Positions 53,941 to 62,228 of a stretch of 64,000 bases of DNA are shown here, one piece after another. Position 1 is the stretch's first letter, and every line of letters starts with the position of its first letter. The DNA lies in contig JAPPBN010000045.1 of assembly GCA_026705025.1 (NCBI GenBank), positions 124,001 to 188,000 on the forward strand. The letters run 5' to 3'. The position numbers and the translations under genes were made by a program. The DNA is from Bin125 sp026705025. Lineage in GTDB: Bacteria; Chloroflexota; Dehalococcoidia; Bin125. Below the pieces are notes generated by a model. That model searched no databases, had not been told where the DNA came from, and worked only from the letters and a program-made list of their open reading frames with translations.

Positions 53941-55209
53941 TCAGGAAGTGGCCGTGGGCTGAGTTTCGGTCGGGTCCGAGTCGGCGCCCTGTGATGGTCG
54001 GTTGCGGAATGTGAGCCAGAAGCTGAGCGCTGCCACGAGGAGCAACACGGCTGCTCCGCCGTAGAGTCCCTGCAGCGCGGCCAGGCTGGCGAACGACAGC
54101 CCAATCAGGGGCCCGAGGGCGCTGCCCAGGTCGAGGAATGTGGCGTAGGCGCTGAGCACGGCATTGCGACGGTCGGGCGGGGCGAGGTCGCCGGCGGTCG
54201 CGTGTAGGGTCACGGTGAGCGCGGTGGAGGCGACGAAGGCGGAGAGGACGGAGAGCAGCATCAACCAGATCGAGTCGGTGGCTGCCAGGACGATCAGCCC
54301 GGCCGCGCCGGTCGCAAACCCGCCACTGATGACCAGGACCCGGCCGAAGCGATCGGAGAGGTAGCCAAACAGCGGTGAGAGCGGCAACCACTGCGAGCCG
54401 AGCAGGATGCCAGTGGCGGTGGTGACGCCGAGGGCGACCCCGAGGACGGCGATCTGTTGGCCGAAGTGCGCGCTCAGGTAGAAGCCGAGGGAGGCGGTGA
54501 CGAGGCCGGAGAAGACGAGGCCGGTGACCAGGATGGCCCCGCAGGTGACCAGCAAGCGCCGGTCTGCGAGCACGACGCGGAGGTCAGCGCGTTCTGCGCT
54601 TCCCGGCACCGCCTGTTCGGGCAGCGCCATACGCCGACTGGTCAGCACCCAGGTTGCGGCCGTCACCGCCATGACGGCGGCAAAGAGGGTCAGGGTCAAC
54701 CGGTGTCCGAACAGATCGGTGAGGGCGGCGCCGAGCAGCACACCGCCGACCGAGCCCATCCGCACGATCGCGGAGTAGGAGCCCATCAGCAGCCCGCGGT
54801 TGTGGTCGCCGGCCGCTGTCAGCACCGTCCAAAAGCCGCCGAGGCGGAGGGTAGACCAGCAGAATCCCCAGCCCATTCTCGCCGCCAGGAGCAGCGCGAA
54901 GGCGGTGGACCAGCCGTAGCAGAGCGTGACCACGACGGACAGCACCAGGGCCGCGATGAACGGTCCGCGCTGGCCTAATCGCTGGAAGATCACCGCCGCT
55001 ACCGAGTTGGTGACGAGCCGTACGAGTCGGTTGGCGGAGAGCAGGATGCCGACCGCCGGCAGCGAGAGCGCCCAGGCCTCGGGCTGCGAGGGCATCACGG
55101 CGTAGAGCATGGAGTCGCCGAGCAGCGTCGATGCAACCGCCAGCGCGACCGCGATCACCGGGAGCGGCACGCCGCGCACGGCTCGCTTCTCGCCGGCGAG
55201 GTCGCTCAT
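53941..55209 (-). CDS. MFS transporter
   Basis: The protein has 422 residues and about 12 helices. Loops include RLVRLVTNSVAAVIFQRLGQRGPF and FGYLSDRFGRVLVISGGF, the MFS motif A. The substrate is unknown; the overall look is of a bicyclomycin/sugar-efflux-like carrier. No Shine-Dalgarno is present; TACGTT is 6 nt before the ATG, a leaderless arrangement. The tRNA-Arg gene lies just upstream on the same strand. Confidence 0.87.
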   Translation of the reverse strand: MSDLAGEKRAVRGVPLPVIAVALAVASTLLGDSMLYAVMPSQPEAWALSLPAVGILLSANRLVRLVTNSVAAVIFQRLGQRGPFIAALVLSVVVTLCYGWSTAFALLLAARMGWGFCWSTLRLGGFWTVLTAAGDHNRGLLMGSYSAIVRMGSVGGVLLGAALTDLFGHRLTLTLFAAVMAVTAATWVLTSRRMALPEQAVPGSAERADLRVVLADRRLLVTCGAILVTGLVFSGLVTASLGFYLSAHFGQQIAVLGVALGVTTATGILLGSQWLPLSPLFGYLSDRFGRVLVISGGFATGAAGLIVLAATDSIWLMLLSVLSAFVASTALTVTLHATAGDLAPPDRRNAVLSAYATFLDLGSALGPLIGLSFASLAALQGLYGGAAVLLLVAALSFWLTFRNRPSQGADSDPTETQPTATS

Positions 55210-55215
55210 CGCCGC

Positions 55216-55221
55216 AACGTA
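55216..55221 (-). promoter_or_regulatory. -10 box (TACGTT) of a leaderless MFS promoter
   Basis: TACGTT on the minus strand, followed by GCGGCG and the ATG. No Shine-Dalgarno is possible in the 6-nt gap. Confidence 0.5.
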
Positions 55222-55262
55222 TCAGCCACTGGCGCCATGAGCGGACCGATGCCACGGTCGCT

Positions 55263-55337
55263 TGGTCCCCCCGGAAGGATTCGAACCTCCGCGCGCGGTT
55301 TAGGAAACCGGTGCTCTATCCCCTGAGCTACGGGGGG
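55263..55337 (-). tRNA. tRNA-Arg (CCT)
   Basis: Acceptor CCCCCCG/CGGGGGG and anticodon loop TTCCTAA give CCT. T-arm is GAGGTTCGAATCCT. Discriminator A, CCA encoded. TACACT (55346-55351, minus) is a plausible -10. Confidence 0.93.
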
Positions 55338-55365
55338 TGATTCTGAGTGTATGGCGAGTGGATCG

Positions 55366-55393
55366 TTGACCGACGTCCTGTGTTTCCTATTCT
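55366..55393 (+). promoter_or_regulatory. Sigma-70-type promoter of the FmdB gene
   Basis: TTGACC (55366-55371), 16 nt, TATTCT (55388-55393). This is the clearest -35/-10 pair I found in the window. Start would be near 55400, giving a leader of about 30 nt with GGAG. Confidence 0.7.
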
Positions 55394-55430
55394 GGACACA
55401 TAGTTCCTCGCGAGTCTCGGAGTCAGTTTC

Positions 55431-55682
55431 ATGCCGCTGTACGAGTATTACTGCCGCCCTTGCAATGAGAAGTTCACCAAGCTGCGACCGATGAGCGCCG
55501 CGGCGGAGCCCTATGAGTGCCATTGCGGTCATATCGCGCAAAAAGTGCTGACGACAGCGATGGTGACGGTTGCCAGGCAGTTCTCGGATGTGGAGGCGGC
55601 GGAAGCGATGCCGACGGGCGGCGGTTGCGCCTGTGGCCGCGGCTCCTGTGGCTGCGGCGGCGGCGCGGGCGCACTGAACTAA
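55431..55682 (+). CDS. FmdB-family zinc-ribbon protein
   Basis: The protein has 83 residues. The start MPLYEYYCRPCNEKFTKL is the FmdB signature, with the first CxxC, and the second pair is in YECHCG (CxC, a variant). The C-terminus is Gly/Cys-rich (CACGRGSCGCGGG), a feature also seen in many FmdB proteins. FmdB proteins are thought to be regulatory; their function is not well known. It has its own promoter, and the Cache-repeat gene starts 55 nt downstream. Confidence 0.88.
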   Translation: MPLYEYYCRPCNEKFTKLRPMSAAAEPYECHCGHIAQKVLTTAMVTVARQFSDVEAAEAMPTGGGCACGRGSCGCGGGAGALN

Positions 55683-55737
55683 CAGCGAATCGCCCCGACG
55701 TATTCGATCCTGTCCCCATGTTGTAGTGGTTGGCCAA

Positions 55738-57624
55738 ATGATGACTCGACGCCTTCAAATGTTCAGCGTGGGAGCTCTGGTGATCGGGCTTACGGTCGCC
55801 GCGGTCCTCTTGAGCGGCGCCATTCCGCTTGATTTCGCGGCCAGTGAGAATCACGGCACTGGCGAGATCGACGTGCGCATTCAGGCGCGGCAAACCCAGA
55901 GCGGGCGAGTCGAAGTCCGCGCACAATCCAGCGTCGCGGACAGTGAGTGGACGACCCACACTCCGAAGGCCCGGCTCCTACCGAGTGATGCTGAGCCCGG
56001 ACGCTGGTACTCCAGCAGTTCGTTCGCAGTCAGCGTTGCTGATCCGGTTCCCGATGTCACCGATCCAGCCGGATACACCAAGTGGTTCGTCGAACAGGCG
56101 ATCGCGCGATACGAACGCGACGGACGCGAGGCGATGCTCGCCTACTACAACTCCCCGCAGAGCGTCGACGGTCAGTGGTACATGTTCATCATGGACGAGG
56201 ACGATGTCGTCGTTGCACACCGGAATCAAGACTTGATCGGTGTGCCGGGTGTGGATGTCAACGGACCAGACGGTTATCCAGCCGGCCGGATGGTGATCGA
56301 GGTCGCCAGCGTTGAAGGCTCCTGGGTCGACTACCAGTTCCACAACCCGGAGACGGGTCGTGGCGAGATTAAGCACTCCTGGATTGTGCGCCAGGATGGC
56401 CTGATCTTCGGCTCCGGCTGGTACGAGTCTGCGCCGTCGAAGACGGACGACCCGGGGGGCTACACGAAGTCATTCGTCGCACGTGCGATTGAGCTGTACG
56501 ACGTGCTCGGCCGGGACGCATTGATTGAGTACTACAACACTGCCGAGAGCGTCGACGGACCCTGGTATGTCTTCGTGATCGGCGAGGACGGGCGCAACGT
56601 CGCCCACCAGGTTCGCGACTTCATTGGTCTGGTAGCTGCCGAAGTTGACATTGACGGCTACCCGGCCGGTGCGATGGTTGTCGCCGTGGCCAGCGAAGAA
56701 GGCGCGTGGGTCGATTACTGGTACACCAACCTGGAGACCAATCGCTCGGAGACCAAGCACTCCTGGGTGGTCAAGCACGACGGCCTAATCATCGGCTCCG
56801 GTTGGTACGAGGAAGGGCCCTCCACAGAGCATGCGCCGGGCGCCTACACCCAGTCGTACGTGCAGCGGGCGCTGGAGCTGTACCGGGTGTTGGGCCGCGA
56901 TGCCACGTTCGAGTACTACAACTCCCAGGAAAGCATCGACGGCGAGTGGTACCTCTTCATCCACAACGTGGACGGCACTCGTCTGGTCAACGGCGCACGC
57001 GCCGACCGGCCGGGCTGGCTGGGCAGCAACCTGCACGGCACCGGCGTCGATGTCACCGGCTACGACTACACGGCCGACACGCTGTCGATCGAGACCAGCG
57101 GCTGGATCTCCTACGTCTTCCCGAATCCCGACGCAGAATTGCAGTACCAGCGCAAACACAGCTGGATCTTGCGCCAGGGAGACCTGCTCTTCGGTTCGGG
57201 CTGGTACGACCGCAACTACGACCTTGCCGAGCAGGATCCTGCCGGATACGCCCGCGCTCTGGTGCAAGATGCAATCGACCGCTACGACGCCGATGGTCGC
57301 GAAGGGGTGATTGAGTATCACAACTCCCCGGAGAGCGTCGATGGCGAGTGGTACGTGAGCATCTACGAACTCGACGGCACCCGGCTCGCGCATCCCTACT
57401 TACCGCTTGGAGAGAACGTGCTCGATGGCGGCCCCGATGTCACGGGCCGACACTTCCGCGAGGAGTTCATTGCGATCGAAGATCGCGGTTGGGTGAGCTA
57501 TGTGTTCCTCAATCCGGACAGCGGCGAGCAGGAACAGAAGCACACCTGGGTCGTGCGGCATGGGGACCTGTTCTTCGCGGCAGGCTGGTACGAGGCAGGC
57601 GCCTACGAGGCTCCAGAATCCTGA
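55738..57624 (+). CDS. Exported protein with four tandem Cache-like sensor domains
   Basis: The protein has 628 residues from ATG 55738 (ATG 55741 is equal). An uncleaved signal or anchor helix lies at about 9-30. A beta-rich Chloroflexota-type segment (about 42-100, with GRVEVRAQSS and GRWYSSSSF) follows. Then come four similar units at about 109-229, 238-357, 367-490 and 500-619. Each has a helix with GYxxxFVxxAIxxY, then EYYNSxESVDGxWYxFI, then a KHSWxV...GSGWY close. This is a single-Cache-like ligand-binding domain, normally found once or twice outside a signalling protein. No kinase, cyclase or chemotaxis module follows. No Shine-Dalgarno is visible; it may be read through from the FmdB promoter. 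Confidence 0.85.
   Translation: MMTRRLQMFSVGALVIGLTVAAVLLSGAIPLDFAASENHGTGEIDVRIQARQTQSGRVEVRAQSSVADSEWTTHTPKARLLPSDAEPGRWYSSSSFAVSVADPVPDVTDPAGYTKWFVEQAIARYERDGREAMLAYYNSPQSVDGQWYMFIMDEDDVVVAHRNQDLIGVPGVDVNGPDGYPAGRMVIEVASVEGSWVDYQFHNPETGRGEIKHSWIVRQDGLIFGSGWYESAPSKTDDPGGYTKSFVARAIELYDVLGRDALIEYYNTAESVDGPWYVFVIGEDGRNVAHQVRDFIGLVAAEVDIDGYPAGAMVVAVASEEGAWVDYWYTNLETNRSETKHSWVVKHDGLIIGSGWYEEGPSTEHAPGAYTQSYVQRALELYRVLGRDATFEYYNSQESIDGEWYLFIHNVDGTRLVNGARADRPGWLGSNLHGTGVDVTGYDYTADTLSIETSGWISYVFPNPDAELQYQRKHSWILRQGDLLFGSGWYDRNYDLAEQDPAGYARALVQDAIDRYDADGREGVIEYHNSPESVDGEWYVSIYELDGTRLAHPYLPLGENVLDGGPDVTGRHFREEFIAIEDRGWVSYVFLNPDSGEQEQKHTWVVRHGDLFFAAGWYEAGAYEAPES
56062..57594 (+). repeat. Four tandem Cache-like domain repeats within one gene
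   Basis: Units are 56062-56424, 56449-56808, 56836-57207 and 57235-57594, each about 360 bp. Shared residues include YxN-SVDG-WY, KH-W and GWY. Units 3 and 4 carry an inserted loop before TGYD or TGRH. Units 1, 2 and 4 keep an AH after the second strand (VVAHR, VAHQ, LAHP); unit 3 has LVNG there. Confidence 0.85.
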
Positions 57625-58337
57625 CCCGGAGCAAACCAGCTACTCCGTCTCCGACGCCACAGGTAAATTGCTGATCCAGCGCCAGCCGCGACAACGAACG
57701 CCAGCGTCACGCCGCCGATCAGCAGCGTCGTGTCAAAGAAGAACCGCTGCGGGAAGAGTTGAATCAGGCCATCACGGGAGCTGAGCTGCCACAGATCGTT
57801 GGTGAAGAAGAGCAGGTGAAACTGCCGGAACGCGGAGTCGAATCCGCTGATCCCGATGATGCCCAGCACCACCACCAGCAGCGCGACCACTCCGCAGGCG
57901 GACAGCGTCGATCTGGCCAGCGCCGTCGGCGCTTCTCGGCGTCGCCGACAAACGATCACAGCGACGAAGGCGATGATGAACCCGAGAGCGGCCCAGCCGG
58001 CGTCGAATGTGCGAGCCATCAACCGCTTCACGTCGATCATGTGCAGGATCTCGCGCTCCGTGTAGAAGGGCTCTCCTGCCACATCGACGTCCAGACGCTC
58101 TTCGTCATTGGTCAGATAGTCGCGAGTCTCTTCTGCGACCCGCAGTACTTCCGCCTGTGACAGACCGGTCCGGCCGGTAGCGTCATAACGCTCAAAGCCG
58201 CGCTCCCACCAGGACGCCGACGTTGTTGCGTATCGCACCGAGAAGGCGACCGGCAGGGTGAAGAGAGCGATGGCCAATGCAACTTCGGCCAGCATGCGGC
58301 CGATGCGGAGCGAGGCGTGTCGAGCGATAGGATTCAT
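57603..58337 (-). CDS. DUF1461 (TIGR01906-like) integral membrane protein
   Basis: The protein has 244 residues. There are four helices: about 17-35, 116-135, 151-172 and 208-232. The large outside loop after helix 1 contains YLTNDEERLDVDVAGEPFYTEREILHMIDVK, which is the DUF1461 signature, and the second loop has FHLLFFTNDLWQLSSRDGLIQLFPQRFFFD. The function is unknown; no catalytic residues are established. The start at 58337 begins MNPIARH. Its 3' end overlaps the convergent Cache gene by 22 nt. Confidence 0.87.
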   Translation of the reverse strand: MNPIARHASLRIGRMLAEVALAIALFTLPVAFSVRYATTSASWWERGFERYDATGRTGLSQAEVLRVAEETRDYLTNDEERLDVDVAGEPFYTEREILHMIDVKRLMARTFDAGWAALGFIIAFVAVIVCRRRREAPTALARSTLSACGVVALLVVVLGIIGISGFDSAFRQFHLLFFTNDLWQLSSRDGLIQLFPQRFFFDTTLLIGGVTLAFVVAAGAGSAIYLWRRRRSSWFAPGQDSGAS

Positions 58338-58373
58338 ATGTCGAGTAGAGCGTACTGAGCCTCGGAGTCTCCG

Positions 58374-59294
58374 ATGATGAAGCAACTGTCCGGAATCATC
58401 GAGGCCGCCGGACTGCAGGACGAATCGACCCTGGTCGTTTCCCGTTCCTCGAGTGAGCCGCCGGTCACGACCGGCGTGCTGCTGCTGCTGATCGATGACG
58501 AATCAGGCCTGCCCAACGCGTTACGCCATTATCCGCGGGGGCACGGGCTGCGGATCGTGGACGACAACGACGCCATTAGCCGGACCACCGTCGATGAAGT
58601 CGTGGGCGGCGTCTGCCCGGGCATCACCGCGGCGATCCTTGACCCGATCGAGCTGTCCGATGTCAGGGACGCGCCCGACGGTGTTCGAGGGGTGATGGAT
58701 CGTCTGCGCGACCCGGTCGACGGCTGTCCCTGGGACAACGCCCAGACCCACGAGAGCTTGCGCCCTCACCTGCTGGAGGAGACGTATGAGGTGCTTGAGG
58801 CCATTGCTTCAGGCGACTCGACGGAGCTCTGCGAGGAACTGGGCGATCTGATGATGCAGGTGGTGCTCCACGCCAAGCTGGCGGAGCAGGCGGGCGACTT
58901 CACGCTTGACGACGTGTCGGAGGGCATTCGAGCCAAACTGGTGCGGCGGCATCCGCATGTCTTCGGCGACGGCATGGCGGACACGCCGAAGCTGGTCGAG
59001 GGCGCCTGGGAACGGCTCAAGGCGCGCGAACGCCCGAATCGAGAATCCGTCCTGGACGGCGTCCCCAGGACGCTGCCGGCTCTGGCCCGGGCCCAGTCGA
59101 TCCTCGGTCGGGCGGAACGCAATGGGTATGGTCGCAAGTCAAGCAAGTCGAAGGAGCTCGGTGAGCGCTTGCTCAATCTGGTGCAGGAGGCGCGGGACGC
59201 CGACCTGGCGGCAGAAGACGTACTTCGCGACGCCCTGGATGCGTTCGAACGGGGCATCCGCCAACAGGAAGCGCAGCAGCGTCCGGAGTCCTAG
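58374..59294 (+). CDS. mazG: Nucleoside triphosphate pyrophosphohydrolase (MazG) with divergent N-terminal domain
   Basis: The protein has 306 residues. The MazG core (about 108-230) has CPWDNAQTHESLRPHLLEE and EELGDLMMQVVLHAKLAE, the EExxE-12-ExxD metal pattern, followed by RRHPHVFGD and the WERLKARER signature. It hydrolyses (d)NTPs to monophosphates and pyrophosphate, cleaning the pool. The first 100 residues do not match MazG; in YabN-type relatives a tetrapyrrole methylase sits here, and this could be a decayed or divergent version. GGAG lies 7 nt before the ATG. The stop interlocks with that of uvrD (CTAG). Confidence 0.88.
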   Translation: MMKQLSGIIEAAGLQDESTLVVSRSSSEPPVTTGVLLLLIDDESGLPNALRHYPRGHGLRIVDDNDAISRTTVDEVVGGVCPGITAAILDPIELSDVRDAPDGVRGVMDRLRDPVDGCPWDNAQTHESLRPHLLEETYEVLEAIASGDSTELCEELGDLMMQVVLHAKLAEQAGDFTLDDVSEGIRAKLVRRHPHVFGDGMADTPKLVEGAWERLKARERPNRESVLDGVPRTLPALARAQSILGRAERNGYGRKSSKSKELGERLLNLVQEARDADLAAEDVLRDALDAFERGIRQQEAQQRPES

Positions 59295-61561
59295 GCCCGT
59301 GTGAGATTGGCCATCGAGGCAAGCAGTCGCTTGACCCCGGTTTCGGCGAATCGCACTGTTACTTCGGCGTCGCGACCGATGGTTCGCAGTGAGATCACGA
59401 CTCCGTGTCCGAAGATCTCGTGCGACACTTCGTCGCCTTCTTTGAGGCCCACCGATGGCGCGGCCTCCGGTTCCGGATCGAATGAATCGAAGTCGTCCCA
59501 GCGCACAGTGCGATTGCGCGCTGGGCGGACATCGGCGCCGACCTGGGCCTGCTGTCGCTGATGGCGCTGCACCAGGTCCTCGGGGATGTCGGCGAGGAAC
59601 CTCGACGGTGGATTGTGTCCGGAACGCCCCTGGTATGAACGCCGGAAGGCGTGCAGCAAATGGAGCTCCCGCATGGCGCGAGTCATGCCGACGTAGCAGA
59701 GCCGTCGTTCTTCCTGTAGCTGGACCGGATCGTCAATCGAAAGCTGATGCGGCAGCAGGTACTCCTCCATGCCGACCATGAATACGACCGGAAACTCCAG
59801 TCCCTTGGCCTGATGCAGCGTGATCAGTGTGACGGCATCGGGAGGACCGTCCGGTAGGTCATCGACGTCGGCGACCAGGGCGACGTCCTCGAGGAATGCA
59901 TCCAGCGCCGCGCCCGGTGCGATCTCGGAGTAGTTCTCGGTCACCGTGATCAGTTCCTGGACATTCTCCCAGCGGCTCTCGGCTTCGGTCTCGCTGTCCG
60001 ACTGACGGACCAGCCATTCGCGGTAGCGAGTCTTGACCAGGAGCGCCCGAAGCGCGTCCGAGAGCGGCTCCTTCGAGGCTTGCAGGCGGGCGTCCTCAAT
60101 CAGCGAGACGAACTCGCGAAGCGAACCGGCCGCTCGGCGAGAGACTTCCGGCGGGGTCAGGTAGCCGCCAAGGGCGTCGCTGTCGAGTCCGGCCGCGGCC
60201 TGGGCCGCCTGGTACGGCGATCGGGCATGGGTGGACGCCCAATCGGTCAGCATCTCAATCGACTTCGCGCCGACCCCGCGGGTCGGCACATTGACGACTC
60301 GGGCGAACGCAACGGCGTCCGCCGGATTGCGCACGAGTCGCAGATAGGCCAAAAGGTCCCGCACTTCACGGCGGTCGTAGAAGCGCGTGGCACCGATCAG
60401 ACGATAGGGAATCCCGTGCTGGACGAGCGATTCCTCGATGGCCCGCGACTGCGCGTTGGTGCGATAGAGCACGGCGGCGTCACCGGGCCGAAGGACGCCT
60501 TCGCGCACGCCTCTCTCGACATGACTGGAGATGTACTCCGCTTCGTCGGACTCGCTGTACGCCTCATGCAGACACGGCAGTGCTCCGCCGCGGTTATCCG
60601 TGACCAACCGCCGCTTGATCCGGTCGGCGGCGCGGTCGATCACGGCATTGGCGGCGTCAAGGATTTGCTGTGTGGATCGGTAGTTGTTGTTGAGCTGGAC
60701 CTCCGTCGCGTCCTGGTGATCGCGCAAGAAGTAGTTCAGGTTGCGAATGTCGGCCGAACGCCAGGAATAGATCGATTGATCCGGGTCGCCGACGACGGTC
60801 AGATTTCCGCTGCCGCCCGACCACGCGCGCGCCAGCTGGTACTGAACCGTCGACGTGTCCTGGAACTCGTCAACTAGGACATGGTCGAATCGCTCTTCAT
60901 AGCTGCGCCGAATGTGCTCGTGGTGGAACATCTCAAGCGTCTTCAGCAAGAGGTCGTCGAAGTCGAGCGCCGCAGCGTCTCGGAGCGAAGCTTCGTAGCG
61001 TTCCCAGACTCGCGCCGCGATCTCATCGAAGTAGGAGCCGGTTGATGAACTGAAGGCAGTGAGTGCGTCGCCTTCCGATTTCGCTTTCGAGATCCTGCTC
61101 AGCAATGCCCGCGGGGCGTACTGCTTCGGATCTATCTGCAGGTCCTTGAGTGCGCTACGCACGACCTGCATCTGATCGTCACTGTCAAAGATGACGAAGT
61201 TGCGGGGCACACCGACCTCCTGGCCCTGCGATCGCAGCATGCGCACACAGATGCGATGGAAGGTTCCCAGCCAGACCCGATTGCTGTCGTCGTCCCCGAT
61301 CAGCGACTCGAGCCTCGATCGCATTTCACGAGCAGCGCGATTAGTGAACGTCACCGCCAGAATCCGCCATGGCGGAGTGCCTTGCTCGATCAGCCAGGCG
61401 ATTCGATGTGTAATCACCCTGGTCTTGCCCGAGCCGGGACCGGCGATCACCAGCAACGGGCCGTGCGGATAGGTCACCGCGTCGCGTTGTGCGTCATTCA
61501 GTTGGTCGAGATCGAGCGCGCTGGGCGAACGGGTGGTTCCGGTGCTCGGAAAATCGCTCAT
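59291..61561 (-). CDS. UvrD/PcrA-type superfamily 1 DNA helicase
   Basis: The protein has 756 residues from ATG 61561. SF1 motifs are VIAGPGSGKTRVITHR (Walker A), LAVTFTNRAAREMR, HVLVDEFQDTS (motif II), VVGDPDQSIYSWR (motif III), NNYRSTQQI and VTLITLHQAKGLEFPVVF (motif V). The C-terminal FGHGVVISL region matches the PcrA Tudor-like tail. It unwinds DNA 3'-5' in repair and rolling-circle replication. The start at 61561 is favoured over 61573 because TATGCT lies 7 nt upstream and overlaps the earlier ATG; no Shine-Dalgarno is present. Confidence 0.93.
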   Translation of the reverse strand: MSDFPSTGTTRSPSALDLDQLNDAQRDAVTYPHGPLLVIAGPGSGKTRVITHRIAWLIEQGTPPWRILAVTFTNRAAREMRSRLESLIGDDDSNRVWLGTFHRICVRMLRSQGQEVGVPRNFVIFDSDDQMQVVRSALKDLQIDPKQYAPRALLSRISKAKSEGDALTAFSSSTGSYFDEIAARVWERYEASLRDAAALDFDDLLLKTLEMFHHEHIRRSYEERFDHVLVDEFQDTSTVQYQLARAWSGGSGNLTVVGDPDQSIYSWRSADIRNLNYFLRDHQDATEVQLNNNYRSTQQILDAANAVIDRAADRIKRRLVTDNRGGALPCLHEAYSESDEAEYISSHVERGVREGVLRPGDAAVLYRTNAQSRAIEESLVQHGIPYRLIGATRFYDRREVRDLLAYLRLVRNPADAVAFARVVNVPTRGVGAKSIEMLTDWASTHARSPYQAAQAAAGLDSDALGGYLTPPEVSRRAAGSLREFVSLIEDARLQASKEPLSDALRALLVKTRYREWLVRQSDSETEAESRWENVQELITVTENYSEIAPGAALDAFLEDVALVADVDDLPDGPPDAVTLITLHQAKGLEFPVVFMVGMEEYLLPHQLSIDDPVQLQEERRLCYVGMTRAMRELHLLHAFRRSYQGRSGHNPPSRFLADIPEDLVQRHQRQQAQVGADVRPARNRTVRWDDFDSFDPEPEAAPSVGLKEGDEVSHEIFGHGVVISLRTIGRDAEVTVRFAETGVKRLLASMANLTRA

Positions 61562-61568
61562 CGTTGCG

Positions 61569-61574
61569 AGCATA
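61569..61574 (-). promoter_or_regulatory. -10 box (TATGCT) of a leaderless helicase promoter
   Basis: TATGCT on the minus strand, 7 nt before ATG 61561. Because this box includes the ATG at 61573, the shorter start is the one consistent with a leaderless message. Confidence 0.55.
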
Positions 61575-61589
61575 CCGGCGGAATCGACC

Positions 61590-61595
61590 TATAGT
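61590..61595 (+). promoter_or_regulatory. -10 box (TATAGT) of the zinc-ribbon membrane protein gene
   Basis: TATAGT is near consensus and gives a leader of about 24 nt containing AGAGGCG. It is back-to-back with the helicase box, 15 nt apart. Confidence 0.55.
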
Positions 61596-61625
61596 GGCGA
61601 CAGCGGGGTGCAGCAGAGGCGATCC

Positions 61626-62228
61626 ATGCTCGACGGAGTCGGCATTTCCTGGCCGGGTGGTTCTCCCGAGAACACCGGCCTGATTCTCGCACTGATCGTT
61701 GGCGCATATTTTGTAGTGCTGTGGTTCTCAGCGGTCGTCTGGACCGCGAGGGACATTCACCAGCGCACCGTTGAGCCGATGGCGCAACTGGTGTTCACGC
61801 TGATCGTGCTGATCTTCAATTTCCCCGGACTGGTCGTCTATCGCGTGCTGCGACCGCCGTTGACCCTGCAGGAAGCCGAGGAGCACCGACTGGAGTCCAG
61901 CGCCTTGATGCGTGAACTGGAGCAAAGTCCTCCCTGCTCACGCTGCGGTTACCCGATCGCCGCCGACTATCTCGCCTGTCCAAAATGCACTATTCAGCTT
62001 CGCCTGGCATGCGATCAGTGTGATCGGGTATTGGACCCGGATTGGCGAATTTGCCCGTGGTGCGTCGCGGAGATCCGCATTCCGTCTGATGACGCTCCCC
62101 CGCCGCCGAGCGCCCCGGCCGGAACCCCGCCGCGTGATATCGTCGCCGAAGCCAGCCGACCTCAGGCTTCTCAGAGCGCATCCGGAGCGACCAGTGTCCA
62201 GTCTTCGCGAGTCCCGACTTTCGATTGA
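61626..62228 (+). CDS. Two-helix membrane protein with double zinc ribbon
   Basis: The protein has 200 residues. Two membrane helices at about 19-40 (LILALIVGAYFVVLWFSAVVW) and 52-72 are followed by a double zinc ribbon at about 103-146: CSRCGY, CPKC, CDQC and CPWC, giving four complete CxxC knuckles. The tail is Pro/Ser-rich. The zinc part faces the cytoplasm if the helix pair is a hairpin. No partner or function is known. The last 35 nt overlap the next gene. Confidence 0.82.
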   Translation: MLDGVGISWPGGSPENTGLILALIVGAYFVVLWFSAVVWTARDIHQRTVEPMAQLVFTLIVLIFNFPGLVVYRVLRPPLTLQEAEEHRLESSALMRELEQSPPCSRCGYPIAADYLACPKCTIQLRLACDQCDRVLDPDWRICPWCVAEIRIPSDDAPPPPSAPAGTPPRDIVAEASRPQASQSASGATSVQSSRVPTFD

